This document shows positions 1 to 8,325 of a stretch of 43,358 nt of DNA, piece after piece. Within the stretch, counting starts at the first letter, position 1, and the number at the start of each line of letters is the position of its first letter. The position numbers and the translations under genes are program-made. The stretch lies in the NCBI GenBank assembly GCA_005889275.1, contig VBFI01000041.1, forward strand, positions 1 to 43,358, in the 5' to 3' direction. The stretch comes from Chloroflexota bacterium (lineage in GTDB: Bacteria; Chloroflexota; Limnocylindria; P2-11E). The notes beneath the pieces were generated by a model, which saw nothing but the letters and a program-made list of their open reading frames with translations, ran no database searches and had not been told where the DNA came from.

Positions 1-1804
1 TCAGAAACGCCAGGATCCGCTCGAGCGCGTCGTCCTGGTTTGCCCGCTTCGTGAAGCCGTGGCCTTCGTCGGGATAGACGACGTACTCGACTTGTCGTCC
101 GAGCGCGCGGAGTCGCTCGACGACCTGATCCGACTCGAGCTTGGGAACGCGTGGGTCGTTCTCGCCCTGCAGGACGAGGAGCGGGCACCGTATCCGGTCG
201 ACGTACGTGATCGGTGATCGCGCGACGAGACGGTCGCGATCATCGGGCAGCTTGCCGATCCACCGATCGAGGAAGCGGCGCCAGTTCGGCTGGGCGTTCT
301 CCAGCATGGTCACGAGGTTCGCGACACCGAAGACGTCGACCGCGCAGCGCCAGACGTCCGGCATCTGCGTGACGCAGGTGAGGGCGGCAAACCCACCGTA
401 CGATCCGCCCACGACGGCGAGGCGGCGCCGGTCGAAGCGCGCTTGGGCGCGCATCCATTCGGTGACCGCTCGAAGGTCACGAAGGTCGATCCCGCCCCAG
501 TCCTTGTGGATCGCGACCTGCCACGCCCGGCCGTAGCCGGTCGAGCCGTGGATGTTCGGGACCACGAGCGCGACGCCACGCTGCACCAGCGCCATGTCGT
601 CGGGCGTGAGGATCGGACGCGATTGTCCTTCCGGACCGCCGTGCGGGACGAGGACCGCCGGGACCGGGCCGTCGGTGCGGCGCGGCCAGTAGACGAAGCA
701 GGGGATCGGCCCGTCGGCGGCCGGGATGCGGACGAGCTCAGGCTCGACGAGCTCGTCCGGAGTGACTCCGCGCGTCGTCGTGAGGACCATCCGGTTCTCA
801 CCGGACCGCGTGTCGAGCGTCCAGATCTCCCACGGCTCGCGCGCGGCCTGGCGCGTGTACGCCACGACGCCACCGTCCGCGGAGACGACGAGGTCGCCAC
901 ACACGCCGGCGAGATCGTGCTCGCGGATCGGCCCCTCGCGCCGCCAGCGCAGCTTCGAGTACCCGTCGTCGTTCACCGACCAGGCCTGGACGGCCCCGTC
1001 CGCCGAGGAGACGGCGAGCTCGACGTCCCAGTCGGGTGAGTCGATCCGCTCGCGGGCGCCGGTCCTGGGATCGAGCGCGGCCAGGTAGAGGTGCTCGCTT
1101 CCATCGTCGGTGATCTCGACGACGCGGCCGTCGGAGAGCCAGCCCGCGGGAACGTGCTGGACGTCCTCGCGATGCGTCGTGACCTCACGGGCCACGCCTG
1201 TCCACGTGTCGACGACGAGCAGATCCTGCGTCGTGTTGTCGAGGACCCGCATCACCAGGAGCTCGCGGCCGTCCGGCGACCAGCCGCCCACGACGTGCCA
1301 CGCCGGCGCGGCGACGAGGACCCGCTCGTCGCCACCGGCGGTCGGCGCGACCACCACGTCCATGTCGGCGGCCGCGCGCGCGTTCGACGAGAACGCGACG
1401 TAGCGCCCGTTCGGCGACGAGGCGTTCCACGAGAGGAGCCGCTGGACCTTCCCGTCGGGATCGACGGAGAGCGGCGCGACCGGTCCATCCGGATGGCGGA
1501 CGTAGAGCTGGTGTCGCTCGGTCCCGCCACGGTCGGCGGCGCCGACGAGCTCGCCGCTCGCGCTCCAGCACAGGCTGCGCAAGGCGCCGCCCGCGAGCGC
1601 GAGCGCCGGCGCCGGTTCGCCGCCGCGCGCCGGGATCGTGAAGGCCTCGAACGTTCCGGCGCCGCGGTCGGAGATGAACGCGGCGACGCGGGCGTCAGGG
1701 GAGAGCGCGACGACGGAGCGGCAGGCGAAGCGCCGGGTCGTATGGGGAACCGCCGCCAGCCGCTCGCGGACGCGAAAATCGGCGAGCGGTCGGCGGGACG
1801 GCAT
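1..1804 (-). CDS. S9 family prolyl oligopeptidase-like serine peptidase (3' end outside window)
   Basis: The gene enters from the right and runs off the left edge, leaving 601 codons. Residues 1 to about 350 look like the WD40-type beta-propeller of S9 peptidases, with repeated 'SPDGR'-like turns. The rest is an alpha/beta-hydrolase domain. It carries the HGGPEGQ oxyanion loop, the nucleophile motif GGSYGG (Ser at about residue 468, codon 403..401), an acidic 'END' turn, and the catalytic His in YPDEGHGF just before the edge. The family cleaves short peptides in the cytoplasm; an acylaminoacyl-peptidase-type activity is possible but cannot be read from sequence. No signal peptide is visible (MPSRRPLADF start). 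The ATG at 1804 sits 8 nt after a TAGCAT box and has no Shine-Dalgarno, so the mRNA may be leaderless. A second S9 peptidase lies at 31889-33886. Confidence 0.9.
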   Translation of the reverse strand, partial: MPSRRPLADFRVRERLAAVPHTTRRFACRSVVALSPDARVAAFISDRGAGTFEAFTIPARGGEPAPALALAGGALRSLCWSASGELVGAADRGGTERHQLYVRHPDGPVAPLSVDPDGKVQRLLSWNASSPNGRYVAFSSNARAAADMDVVVAPTAGGDERVLVAAPAWHVVGGWSPDGRELLVMRVLDNTTQDLLVVDTWTGVAREVTTHREDVQHVPAGWLSDGRVVEITDDGSEHLYLAALDPRTGARERIDSPDWDVELAVSSADGAVQAWSVNDDGYSKLRWRREGPIREHDLAGVCGDLVVSADGGVVAYTRQAAREPWEIWTLDTRSGENRMVLTTTRGVTPDELVEPELVRIPAADGPIPCFVYWPRRTDGPVPAVLVPHGGPEGQSRPILTPDDMALVQRGVALVVPNIHGSTGYGRAWQVAIHKDWGGIDLRDLRAVTEWMRAQARFDRRRLAVVGGSYGGFAALTCVTQMPDVWRCAVDVFGVANLVTMLENAQPNWRRFLDRWIGKLPDDRDRLVARSPITYVDRIRCPLLVLQGENDPRVPKLESDQVVERLRALGRQVEYVVYPDEGHGFTKRANQDDALERILAFL

Positions 1805-1812
1805 CGGCCGGG

Positions 1813-1818
1813 ATGCTA
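1813..1818 (-). promoter_or_regulatory. Putative -10 box of a leaderless promoter (S9 peptidase)
   Basis: TAGCAT read on the minus strand ends 8 nt before the ATG at 1804. It lies in the 18-bp gap after the DUF72 stop codon. I see no convincing -35 box or Shine-Dalgarno. The same hexamer with the same 8-nt spacing precedes the gene at 19158. Confidence 0.5.
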
Positions 1819-1822
1819 GGGC

Positions 1823-2713
1823 TCAATCGCGCAGCAGCGCGGCGAGCTCGGCCGCGTTGCTCACGGCCTTGTCGCCGTAGCAGTTGTTCATGAGCAGATG
1901 GATCTCCTTGGCGTCCTCGGCCATCTCCTGGATCTTGGGGACCCACGCCGCGAGCTCTGGTTTGGAGTAGAGGTAGTCGAACCGCTCGGCCGCCGTGAGC
2001 CCGGGCTTCTTCCAGTTCTCCGCGTTGCGGCCGTGGAAGCGAACGATGACCAGGTCGTCGTTCGTCACCGCGGTCACCGGGGGGATGCTCGATGGAAAGC
2101 CCTGCGGCTCGTCGACGACCGTGTAGGTGAGCCCGTGGTCGCCGAGGAACCTCAGCGTCTCCTCGCGGTTGCGCTCGCTCATCCAGGTCGCGTTGCGGAA
2201 CTCGACGGCGAGGCGGTCGTCGGGGAGGAGCTCCCGCGCGTGAAGGATCTCGTCCTTGTTCGCGCGCGAGATGGCGAACCACTCGGGATATTGGAGCAGG
2301 ATCGCGCCGAGCTTCCCGGCTTTTCGGAGGGGCTCGAGGCCGACCCAGTAGCGTGCGAAGAGCTCGTCGCGCGCGTCCTTCGGGAAGTCCTTCGGATAGA
2401 TGCGGCGCTTCGCCAGCGTTTCCGCGGGAAGCGCTTCGCGGATGTCCTTCGGGAGCCGCTTCGGGTCGGTGTGGTGCGTCGTGATCGTCGCGAAGGCCTT
2501 GAAGTTCATCACGAACTCTTCGGGCGTCCGCTCGGCCCAGAGCTGGGCTTGTTTCTGCGATGGGAGAGCGTAGTAGGAGGCGTCGTTCTCGACGATCGGG
2601 AAGCGCTCGGCGTAGTAGCGGAGCCGTTTATCGGCGTCGTCCTTCACGCGTTCGGGATACCAGCCGGATTCGATGAGCGTGGGGTCGGTCCACGAGCAGG
2701 TCCCGACGAGCAG
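1823..2713 (-). CDS. DUF72 family protein with probable CTG start
   Basis: This is a DUF72 protein (TIM-barrel-like fold, biochemical role unknown), about 296 aa if started at the CTG at 2713. The conserved N-terminal strand 'LLVGTCSW' and the following 'SGWYPE' are encoded upstream of the first standard start, a GTG at 2647. That GTG would remove a segment the family always has; compare 'LRVGTSGW' in the second DUF72 at 29230. Reading back in frame from 2647 I find no ATG, GTG or TTG before the upstream gene, so CTG at 2713 is the best start. The ATC at codon 2725, which follows an AGAGGAAG stretch, is a weaker alternative. Family hallmarks are 'LLQYPEWF', 'LAVEFRNATW' and 'VIVRFHGRN'. It lies 25 bp downstream of the WecA-like gene and is probably cotranscribed with it. 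Confidence 0.85.
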   Translation of the reverse strand: MLVGTCSWTDPTLIESGWYPERVKDDADKRLRYYAERFPIVENDASYYALPSQKQAQLWAERTPEEFVMNFKAFATITTHHTDPKRLPKDIREALPAETLAKRRIYPKDFPKDARDELFARYWVGLEPLRKAGKLGAILLQYPEWFAISRANKDEILHARELLPDDRLAVEFRNATWMSERNREETLRFLGDHGLTYTVVDEPQGFPSSIPPVTAVTNDDLVIVRFHGRNAENWKKPGLTAAERFDYLYSKPELAAWVPKIQEMAEDAKEIHLLMNNCYGDKAVSNAAELAALLRD

Positions 2714-2738
2714 CTTCGCCTTGGCCTTGCGGGTCCGG

Positions 2739-3848
2739 CTAGAAGCGATCGGCTTCCTCTCGGTAGAGGCTCGGGTCGAGCTCCTCGGCCTTCGCGCTCC
2801 GCTGCGCGAGCGCCATGACCGCCACGCCCAGGAGGATCGCGAGGGCGACGAAGCTCGCGAGCTGCGCCCGCCCGCTGGTTACGAACGCGAGCGTGCCGAG
2901 GATCGCCGTCATCCCGTAGATGAAGAGGACGGCCTGCTGGTGCGTGAGCCCCACGTCGAGGAGGCGGTGATGGAAGTGGCCGCGGTCAGGCGCGTAGGGC
3001 GGGCGGCCGGAGAGCATGCGCCGAACGAGCACATAGAAGGTATCGATGATCGGGACGCCGAGGACGAGCAGCGCCGCCGCGACCTTCGCCGTTCCGAAGA
3101 TCGACAGGACCGCCAGCATCGTGCCGAGGAACGCGACCCCGGTCGTTCCGAGGAAGAGGCGCGCGGGGTGGAAGTTGAAGAGCAGGAACCCGGCGATCGC
3201 GCCCGCGAGCGTAAAGCCCATCCACGCGACGAACGGCTCGGCGACCTGCGGGAGCAGCGCCAGCCCGCCAAGGGTGACCGCGGCGATCGCGGCGACGCCG
3301 GCCGCGAGTCCGTCGAGCCCGTCGATGAAGTTGAGCGCGACGTTCATGCCGACGATCCAGAACATCGTGAACGCGACGGCGACCGGGAACGCCAGCTCCA
3401 CGAGTCGGTCGGAGAGCGGGTCGTTCACGAAGTCGATGTGGATACCGGCGAGGACGATGACCGCGGCGACCAGCCCGAGGCCGAGAAGCTGCCACCGCGC
3501 GCGAAGCTCGAACAGGTCGTCGACGAGCCCGATGCCCACGCCGAGAAGCGCGGCGATCGCGGTCAGGGTGAAGCGCGGCGAGCGCACCTCCTCGGGGATG
3601 AGGAAGGGACCGCCGGAAAGACGGTCGACGACCCAGAAGCTCGCGATCGCGACACCGAAGGCGACGGCGATCGCGAGTCCGCCGGGACGCGGGATCGGGC
3701 GCGGGTGCACGCGGCGTCCCCCTGGCACGTCGAGCATTCCGAAACGCCGCGCGAAGATGCCGACGAGCGGCGTCGCAATCGCGGCGAGCGCGAACGCGAG
3801 AATCGTCGAACCCACCAGGAGAATCGTCGTGGAGGACACCGCGGGCAC
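2739..3848 (-). CDS. Glycosyltransferase 4 family (MraY/WecA-like) undecaprenyl-phosphate sugar-1-phosphate transferase
   Basis: A polytopic membrane enzyme of the PNPT family, 369 aa, with about 10-11 hydrophobic segments. It would transfer a UDP-sugar phosphate to undecaprenyl phosphate, starting a cell-wall or surface polysaccharide. Visible motifs are 'GLVDDL' (paired Asp), 'NFIDGLDGLAAG' (Asp-rich Mg/UDP loop) and 'GHFHHRLLD' (cytoplasmic His loop). The usual F-x-G-D-x-G motif reads FLGTTG, so the Asp is replaced by Thr; I remember this variant from Chloroflexota. The GTG at 3848 is preceded by AGGAG with 7-nt spacing. The frame stays open upstream to 4025, but that stretch looks non-coding (Arg-rich, low complexity). 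It is divergent from the DUF4242 gene across 191 bp. WecA/TagO-like is more likely than MraY. Confidence 0.87.
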   Translation of the reverse strand: MPAVSSTTILLVGSTILAFALAAIATPLVGIFARRFGMLDVPGGRRVHPRPIPRPGGLAIAVAFGVAIASFWVVDRLSGGPFLIPEEVRSPRFTLTAIAALLGVGIGLVDDLFELRARWQLLGLGLVAAVIVLAGIHIDFVNDPLSDRLVELAFPVAVAFTMFWIVGMNVALNFIDGLDGLAAGVAAIAAVTLGGLALLPQVAEPFVAWMGFTLAGAIAGFLLFNFHPARLFLGTTGVAFLGTMLAVLSIFGTAKVAAALLVLGVPIIDTFYVLVRRMLSGRPPYAPDRGHFHHRLLDVGLTHQQAVLFIYGMTAILGTLAFVTSGRAQLASFVALAILLGVAVMALAQRSAKAEELDPSLYREEADRF

Positions 3849-3943
3849 GATAACGCTCCTGCGGCAAGTGCCATTCCAGGTCCTCGCCTCCAAGACGCGC
3901 GGCGACGCCCCTGCCCGGCAGGCGCCTTGGGCGGGTCTTTGGT

Positions 3944-3958
3944 GTGACGTCGCGTCAC
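3944..3958. promoter_or_regulatory. Inverted repeat in the divergent 191-bp intergenic region (possible operator)
   Basis: A perfect 6-bp dyad with a 3-bp centre, GTGACG-TCG-CGTCAC, sits in the 3849-4039 gap between the minus-strand transferase and the plus-strand DUF4242 gene. It is placed where a dimeric regulator could act on either promoter. The rest of the gap holds a possible -10 (TAACCT near 3999-4004) and the AAGGAG ribosome-binding site of the plus gene at 4025-4030. No regulator is encoded next to it. Confidence 0.35.
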
Positions 3959-4039
3959 GCCCCTCGCGGCGGCTCCTCGTAGGTGGACGGCTGGCAGCTA
4001 ACCTAGAAAGAGGTCTTCGGATCAAAGGAGAGCGAGACG

Positions 4040-4294
4040 ATGCCGCTGTTCATGGACGTGCACCACAAGGCACCCGAGGGAACCAAGGCGACGGACGTCG
4101 CGGACGCGCATATGGCCGACGTGAAGACGCAGGGCAAGTACGGCGTGCAGTACCTCCGTTACTGGTTCGACGAGAAAAACAGGAAGATCTTCTGCCTGGT
4201 GGACGCGCCGAACGCCGAGGCGGCCAATCGAGTTCACAAAGAGGCGCATGGCCTGGTCGCGGACGAGATCTATCCGGTGACCGAGGGCTTCTAG
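4040..4294 (+). CDS. DUF4242 (SCO4226-type nickel-binding) small protein
   Basis: An 84-aa protein of the DUF4242 family, a ferredoxin-like fold; one Streptomyces member binds nickel. It begins [10 protein letters not shown] and contains the family core '[22 protein letters not shown]', in two parts here: '[13 protein letters not shown]' then 'YLRYWFDE'. It continues with '[13 protein letters not shown]' and '[11 protein letters not shown]'. The His residues in the first ten residues and near the C-terminus are the candidate metal ligands. It has one of the clearest Shine-Dalgarno sequences in the window (AAGGAG, 9 nt before ATG). It is monocistronic and converges on upp; the two stop codons share the CTAG at 4291-4294. 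Cytoplasmic; function otherwise unknown. Confidence 0.85.
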   Translation: MPLFMDVHHKAPEGTKATDVADAHMADVKTQGKYGVQYLRYWFDEKNRKIFCLVDAPNAEAANRVHKEAHGLVADEIYPVTEGF

Positions 4295-4929
4295 CCGGTC
4301 CCGAACTGGCGGTCCCCCGCGTCCCCGAGCCCGGGGAGGATGTAGCCCTTGTCGTTCAGACGCTCGTCGAGGGCCGCGATATGGATCGGAACGTCGGGGT
4401 GCGCATCGCTGAGGTGCCGCACCCCTTCGGGCGCGGCGATCAGACCGACGTACTTCACCCGTTTCGCGCCCCACTTTTTCAGGATGTCCACGGTCGCCGT
4501 CGCCGAGCCGCCGGTCGCGAGCATCGGATCGAGGACGAGGCAGACCTGGACGGTCGCCGACGAGGGCAGCTTGTTGTAGTACTCGATCGGTCGTAGCGTC
4601 CGCTCGTCGCGGAAGAGCCCGATGTGCCAGACCTGGGCTTCGGGGATGAGCGCGAGCGCGGCCTGCACCATGCCGATGCCCGCGCGGAGCACGGGAACGA
4701 AACCGACCTTCTCGGCGAGCCGAGCGCCGGTGTAGGGGGCGAGCGGCGTCTTCACCTCCTGCGCGATCGTCGGCAGATCGGCGGTCGCCTCGTAGAGGAG
4801 GAGCGTCGTGAGCTCGGCGACGAGCTCGCGGAAGGCTTTCGGCCCAGTCGCCTCGTCACGAAGGCGGGTCACTTTCTCGAGGACGAGCGGATGCTGCGAG
4901 ACGCGGACCTGCGGCGATGCGTGCTTCAG
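4291..4929 (-). CDS. upp: Uracil phosphoribosyltransferase with probable CTG start
   Basis: Converts uracil plus PRPP to UMP (pyrimidine salvage). The PRPP loop '[10 protein letters not shown]', the motif 'YYNKLP', the '[10 protein letters not shown]' segment and the uracil-binding tail '[17 protein letters not shown]' are all present. The first standard start is a GTG at 4872. It would delete the conserved '[12 protein letters not shown]' region (E. coli Upp begins with an equivalent 'KHPLV' stretch). Extending in frame reaches CTG at 4929, which overlaps the glyA stop as CTGA and mimics the ATGA coupling elsewhere in this operon. It yields 212 aa, against 208 in E. coli. No ATG, GTG or TTG exists between 4872 and that CTG. 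It is the last gene of the prmC-to-upp run. Confidence 0.95.
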   Translation of the reverse strand: MKHASPQVRVSQHPLVLEKVTRLRDEATGPKAFRELVAELTTLLLYEATADLPTIAQEVKTPLAPYTGARLAEKVGFVPVLRAGIGMVQAALALIPEAQVWHIGLFRDERTLRPIEYYNKLPSSATVQVCLVLDPMLATGGSATATVDILKKWGAKRVKYVGLIAAPEGVRHLSDAHPDVPIHIAALDERLNDKGYILPGLGDAGDRQFGTG

Positions 4930-6185
4930 CGGGCCACTCGCTCCGGCGTGATGCCCGGCACCGGGAAGCGCCGGGTCAGGTCGAGTACCTCGGCTGCGAC
5001 GTCCTTGGCCACCGTCTCGTCCGCCTTCGCAAGGAGGATGCGACCGATGAGCGCACCGATCCGCTCCATCTCTGCTTCCTTCATCCCGCGCGTCGTGATC
5101 GCGGGCGTGCCGATGCGGATCCCCGACGCGATCGCCGGCTTGTTCGGATCGTACGGAATGGTGTTCTTGTTCACCGTGATCCCGACCGCGTCGAGCGCCT
5201 TCTCGGCCTGCTTCCCGGTGAGCCCGACCGGTCGGACGTCCACGAGCATGAGGTGGTTGTCGGTCCCGCCCGAGACGATGCGGAGCCCGGCCTTCGCGAG
5301 CGACGCGGCGAGCGTCCGCGCGTTCGTGCGGATCTGCTTCGCGTAGGCCTTGAACTCGGGGGTCGCGGCCTCCTTCAACATCACCGCTTTCCCGGCGATG
5401 ACGTGCATGAGCGGACCGCCCTGGACGTTGGGGAACACCGCGCTGTCGATCGCCTTCGCGAACTCCGCGTCGGAGAGGATCATCCCTCCGCGCGGTCCGC
5501 GGAGCGTCTTATGCGTCGTCGTGGTGACGATCTGCGCGTGGCCGACGGGCGTGGGATGCTCTCCGGCCGCCACCAGACCCGCGAAGTGGGCCATGTCCAC
5601 GAGCAGGAGCGCCTCAACGGCGTCTGCGATCTGACGGAGACGCGGGAAGTCGAAAATGCGTGGATACGCGGTCGCGCCGGCGACGATCATCTTGGGACGG
5701 TTCTCTTTCGCGAGACGCTCGAGCTCGTCGTAGTCGAGCATCTCGTCTTCCTTACGGACGCCGTATGCGACGAAGTGGTAGAGCTTGCCCGAGAAGTTGA
5801 CCGGCGAGCCGTGCGTGAGATGTCCGCCCTGGTCGAGTGCCAGCCCGAGCACCGTGTCCGTGGGCTTCAGCACGGCGGCGTACGCGGCCATGTTCGCCTG
5901 CGCGCCCGCGTGCGGCTGGACGTTCACGTGGGCTGCGCCGAAGAGCGCCTTCGCACGCTCGATGGCGAGGGACTCCGCGACGTCGACCCACTCGCACCCG
6001 CCGTAATACCGGCGCCCCGGGTAGCCCTCGGCGTACTTGTTCGTCAGGACGCTCCCCACGGCCTCCATGACGGCGGCGCTGGTGTAGTTCTCCGAGGCGA
6101 TGAGCTCGATCTTCTCGACCTGCCGCCGACGCTCGTTCTCGATCGCCGCGTAGATCTCGGGATCGACGCTTTCCATGTGACTCAT
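4926..6185 (-). CDS. glyA: Serine hydroxymethyltransferase
   Basis: A PLP enzyme interconverting serine plus tetrahydrofolate with glycine plus 5,10-methylene-THF; 419 aa, the usual length (E. coli 417). The PLP-binding lysine is in [14 protein letters not shown] (Lys at about residue 226). Other family marks are '[11 protein letters not shown]', '[15 protein letters not shown]', '[11 protein letters not shown]' and 'DNHLMLVD'. The ATG at 6185 overlaps the rpiB stop as ATGA and is preceded by GAGGAGGGG. A second ATG three codons later is possible. Order and overlaps with rpiB and upp indicate one transcript. Cytoplasmic. Confidence 0.98.
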   Translation of the reverse strand: MSHMESVDPEIYAAIENERRRQVEKIELIASENYTSAAVMEAVGSVLTNKYAEGYPGRRYYGGCEWVDVAESLAIERAKALFGAAHVNVQPHAGAQANMAAYAAVLKPTDTVLGLALDQGGHLTHGSPVNFSGKLYHFVAYGVRKEDEMLDYDELERLAKENRPKMIVAGATAYPRIFDFPRLRQIADAVEALLLVDMAHFAGLVAAGEHPTPVGHAQIVTTTTHKTLRGPRGGMILSDAEFAKAIDSAVFPNVQGGPLMHVIAGKAVMLKEAATPEFKAYAKQIRTNARTLAASLAKAGLRIVSGGTDNHLMLVDVRPVGLTGKQAEKALDAVGITVNKNTIPYDPNKPAIASGIRIGTPAITTRGMKEAEMERIGALIGRILLAKADETVAKDVAAEVLDLTRRFPVPGITPERVAR

Positions 6186-6667
6186 GTACCCCTCCTCATA
6201 CCGCGAGAGCGATCCGCAACTATGGGTTCGCCCTTATCCAGCTCCGCGATCTGCTCGCGCCGGCGGGCGTGCCGTCCGCCCTGCGCGCGCGCGCCGAGGT
6301 ACGCGTCCACGATGCTCTTCGCGAGCGACTCGCCGAGAACGCGCTCGCCGAGCGTGAGCAGGTTCACGTCGACGTGCTCGACCGCGTCGCGCGCCGACCA
6401 CTCGTTCTCCACGACCGCCGCTCGGACGCCCGGTATCTTGCTCGCGGCGACGGCCGGGCCGATGCCCGAGCCGCAGAAAAAGAGGCCGCGCTCCACATCG
6501 CCGCGGGCGACCGCGTCGGCGAGCGGCCGGAGGATGAGCGGGTAGTCGTCGTCGGGTGCGGTCTCGGTCCCGAACGCGACGATCGTGTGTCCGGATGCGG
6601 CGAGATGCGCGACGACCGCGGCCTTCAGACGTTGCCCCGCGTGATCCGCGCCGATCCCGATCCTCAA
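6182..6667 (-). CDS. rpiB: Ribose-5-phosphate isomerase B (RpiB/LacAB family)
   Basis: Interconverts ribose-5-phosphate and ribulose-5-phosphate; 161 aa. The start is TTG at 6667, overlapping the tsaC stop as TTGA; the protein then begins at once with the family N-terminus '[10 protein letters not shown]'. The catalytic Cys lies in 'LFFCGSGIG', the phosphate-binding region in '[11 protein letters not shown]', and the active-site His in '[16 protein letters not shown]'. The C-terminal tail after '[10 protein letters not shown]' is Arg-rich and longer than in some homologues. It overlaps glyA by ATGA. RpiB next to glyA and upp is an arrangement I remember from several Gram-positive and Chloroflexota genomes. 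Confidence 0.94.
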   Translation of the reverse strand: MRIGIGADHAGQRLKAAVVAHLAASGHTIVAFGTETAPDDDYPLILRPLADAVARGDVERGLFFCGSGIGPAVAASKIPGVRAAVVENEWSARDAVEHVDVNLLTLGERVLGESLAKSIVDAYLGARAQGGRHARRREQIAELDKGEPIVADRSRGMRRGT

Positions 6668-7356
6668 GCGACGCTCGCGAGCAGCTCGTCGATCTCGGCC
6701 TCGCTGATCGCTCCCTCGCGCAGGATCTTCACCTGATCGGTCGTGCAGTCGACGATCGTCGAGGCGACGCCGCCCGGTGTCGTGCCACCGTCGAGCACGA
6801 GGGCGATCCGGCCATCGAGCTGCGCCATGACCTCCTCCGCCGTGCGCGCGTCGCGCTCGCCGGATCGGTTCGCGCTCGTGACCGGAAGGCCGCCCCCGCT
6901 CGCGGCGATGAGCCGCCGCGCGAGCGGATGGTCGGGAACACGGAATGCCAGCGTCCCGCGGCGCGGCGCGACGAGCACGATCGTGAGCGGCCCCGGCCAG
7001 AAGCGGTGCGCGAGCGCCCGCGCGGCGGGCGTCACGATCGCGCTCGCCTCGAGGTTCGAGGCATCGGAGAGCAGAACCGGGATGCGCTTCTCCTTGGGGC
7101 GATCCTTGGCCCCGTACAGCTTGCGCACGTGCTCCTGACCGGCGGAGAGCCCGTAGACCGTATCGGTGGGGAAAGCCACGAGCTCGCCGCGTGCGAGCGC
7201 GGCCGCGGCCTCCTCCACCGCCCCCGGCGTTTCCGCCGAGAGGAGGCGCGTTTTCACGTCGTGGATGATAGCCGTCCGCACCCCGTGAAGACCCTCCGTC
7301 CAGCGACCATCGCGATCGTTCTCGACGCGCAGATGCCCAGGACGGACGGCGCTCAT
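6664..7356 (-). CDS. tsaC: L-threonylcarbamoyladenylate synthase (Sua5/YwlC/YrdC family)
   Basis: Makes threonylcarbamoyl-AMP from Thr, bicarbonate and ATP for the t6A37 modification of ANN-decoding tRNAs. Seen: 'GELVAFPTDTVYGL', 'KDRPKEKRIPVLL' (KxRxxxK-type substrate loop), 'RFWPGPLTIVL', 'FRVPDHPLARRL' and 'LPVTSANRSGERD'. It lacks the C-terminal Sua5 domain, so it is the short YrdC/YwlC type. The ATG at 7356 overlaps the GNAT stop (ATGA), but the first 25 residues are not family-like. GTG at 7281, with GGAGGG 10 nt upstream, would give about 205 aa and may be the real start. I keep the coupled ATG because ATGA overlaps are the local rule. Confidence 0.9.
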   Translation of the reverse strand: MSAVRPGHLRVENDRDGRWTEGLHGVRTAIIHDVKTRLLSAETPGAVEEAAAALARGELVAFPTDTVYGLSAGQEHVRKLYGAKDRPKEKRIPVLLSDASNLEASAIVTPAARALAHRFWPGPLTIVLVAPRRGTLAFRVPDHPLARRLIAASGGGLPVTSANRSGERDARTAEEVMAQLDGRIALVLDGGTTPGGVASTIVDCTTDQVKILREGAISEAEIDELLASVA

Positions 7357-7811
7357 CGATCGATGGACGAACGCCGGCTCGCTCGCCGAGGTCGCCCTCC
7401 AGATGGGTCGCTGAGCTCGACGGCGATCGTCCGCTGCGCGCCGTACAGGCTCGGGTGATCGCGGGCGAGGACGCGAGCGCGCGCGCCGTAGCGGCGCTCG
7501 ATCGCATCGGCGAAGCCGTTGTCGACGCGGGCGTCGATGACCAGCGTCGCGAATCCGCGGGTACCCAGCTCACGCTCGACGGCCGCGAGGAGCGGCCAGA
7601 CCAGACCCCGCCCGCGATAGGCGGGGTCGATCAGCACGTTGTTCAGAGTCGCGCCTCGCGCGAGCCATCCGGGCGTGGCGACCGCGAAACCGACGAGGCG
7701 GTCCTCCGCGACGAGGGTCCCCACGGCGGCGCGGCCCGCCGCGACCTGCCGGCGCATCTCGGCGCGCGAAAAGGCGCGCGAACGCCACTCCTGTCGTTCG
7801 AGCTCGAGCAT
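7353..7811 (-). CDS. GNAT family N-acetyltransferase
   Basis: A GNAT-fold acetyl-CoA-dependent acyltransferase. The acetyl-CoA loop reads 'YRGRGLVWPLLAAVE' after 'NNVLIDPA'; this is the R/Q-x-x-G-x-G/A motif. The beta-4/beta-5 region is 'GFAVATPGW' to 'TLVIDARVDN', and the tail is 'IERRYGARARVLARDHPSLYG'. The substrate cannot be inferred. The start is uncertain. ATG at 7811 gives 152 aa, but similarity seems to continue upstream ('IAVASGGDAAWRTFGE'), where no standard start exists until a GTG at 7961 inside cspA. Its position next to tsaC invites the idea of a RimI-like role, but the sequence does not show it. Confidence 0.72.
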   Translation of the reverse strand: MLELERQEWRSRAFSRAEMRRQVAAGRAAVGTLVAEDRLVGFAVATPGWLARGATLNNVLIDPAYRGRGLVWPLLAAVERELGTRGFATLVIDARVDNGFADAIERRYGARARVLARDHPSLYGAQRTIAVELSDPSGGRPRRASRRSSIDR

Positions 7812-7878
7812 CCGCTCGCCGAAAGTCCGCCACGCCGCGTCCCCCCCGGACGCGACGGCGATGGCGGGGTCGCGAACG

Positions 7879-8085
7879 CTAGGCGGCGGTGACCTTCTCC
7901 GCGTTCTCTTTGTTGCGGCGCGGGTCCATGGCCTTTTCGTAGCTGACGCTCTGACCTTCATTCAGCGCGTCGAAGCCTGTACCCGTGACCTGCGAGCGGT
8001 GAAAGAAAATCTCGGTCCCATCGGCCTGCTGGATGAACCCGAAACCGCGATCGCCAACCAGCTTCTTGATCGTTCCTGTAGGCAA
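7879..8085 (-). CDS. Cold shock protein (CspA family)
   Basis: A single-domain OB-fold nucleic-acid chaperone of 68 aa. The RNA-binding motifs RNP1 (DRGFGFIQ) and RNP2 (EIFFHRS) are intact; the tail 'AMDPRRNKENAEKVTAA' is typical of a short Csp with a charged end. I choose TTG at 8085 because GGAGG (8091-8095) lies exactly 5 nt upstream, giving MPTGTIKKL. An upstream TTG at 8097 would place the start before that ribosome-binding site. It lies 24 bp downstream of the small zinc-finger-like gene, and the two strong ribosome-binding sites suggest both are highly translated. Confidence 0.95.
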   Translation of the reverse strand: MPTGTIKKLVGDRGFGFIQQADGTEIFFHRSQVTGTGFDALNEGQSVSYEKAMDPRRNKENAEKVTAA

Positions 8086-8109
8086 GTGATCCTCCAAAAG
8101 TGTGCCGGC

Positions 8110-8325
8110 CTAGCCGGCGATGTTGCGTGACCTGGGTTTCGCGATGCGAGGTGCGCCCCAGCGCTGCTCGGGGGGTGGGCTGGGATGCCGGTAATCGTGG
8201 GCCGCTTGCTCGTGCGCCGTGCGGTTCGCGCTCGCTTCGCGGAGCGACTCCATAGACTTCGCGTCCGCGACGTGGAATTGTGCGGAACAGCCGTCGAAAC
8301 GGCAGGGAAACCCGCCTGACCGCAT
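8110..8325 (-). CDS. Small C2H2-type zinc-finger-like protein next to cspA
   Basis: A 71-aa protein. The first half holds Cys8 and Cys13 (C-x4-C) and, 24 residues later, His38 and His43 (H-x4-H), with a further His47. This is the ligand order of a C2H2 zinc finger with an enlarged loop. The second half is Pro/Arg-rich and basic ('PSPPPEQRWG', 'RIAKPRSRN'), suitable for contacting nucleic acid. The ATG at 8325 has an excellent AAGGAG 5-6 nt upstream (8331-8336); an ATG six codons earlier has no such site. It is probably cotranscribed with cspA. I do not recognise a named family. A zinc-binding RNA or DNA accessory protein is my inference. Confidence 0.75.
   Translation of the reverse strand: MRSGGFPCRFDGCSAQFHVADAKSMESLREASANRTAHEQAAHDYRHPSPPPEQRWGAPRIAKPRSRNIAG

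Noticed and set aside
7354-7365. 12-bp palindrome CATCGATCGATG at the GNAT/tsaC junction
   Set aside because: It lies in overlapping coding sequence and is built from CGAT repeats; it is more easily explained by codon use than by a binding site.
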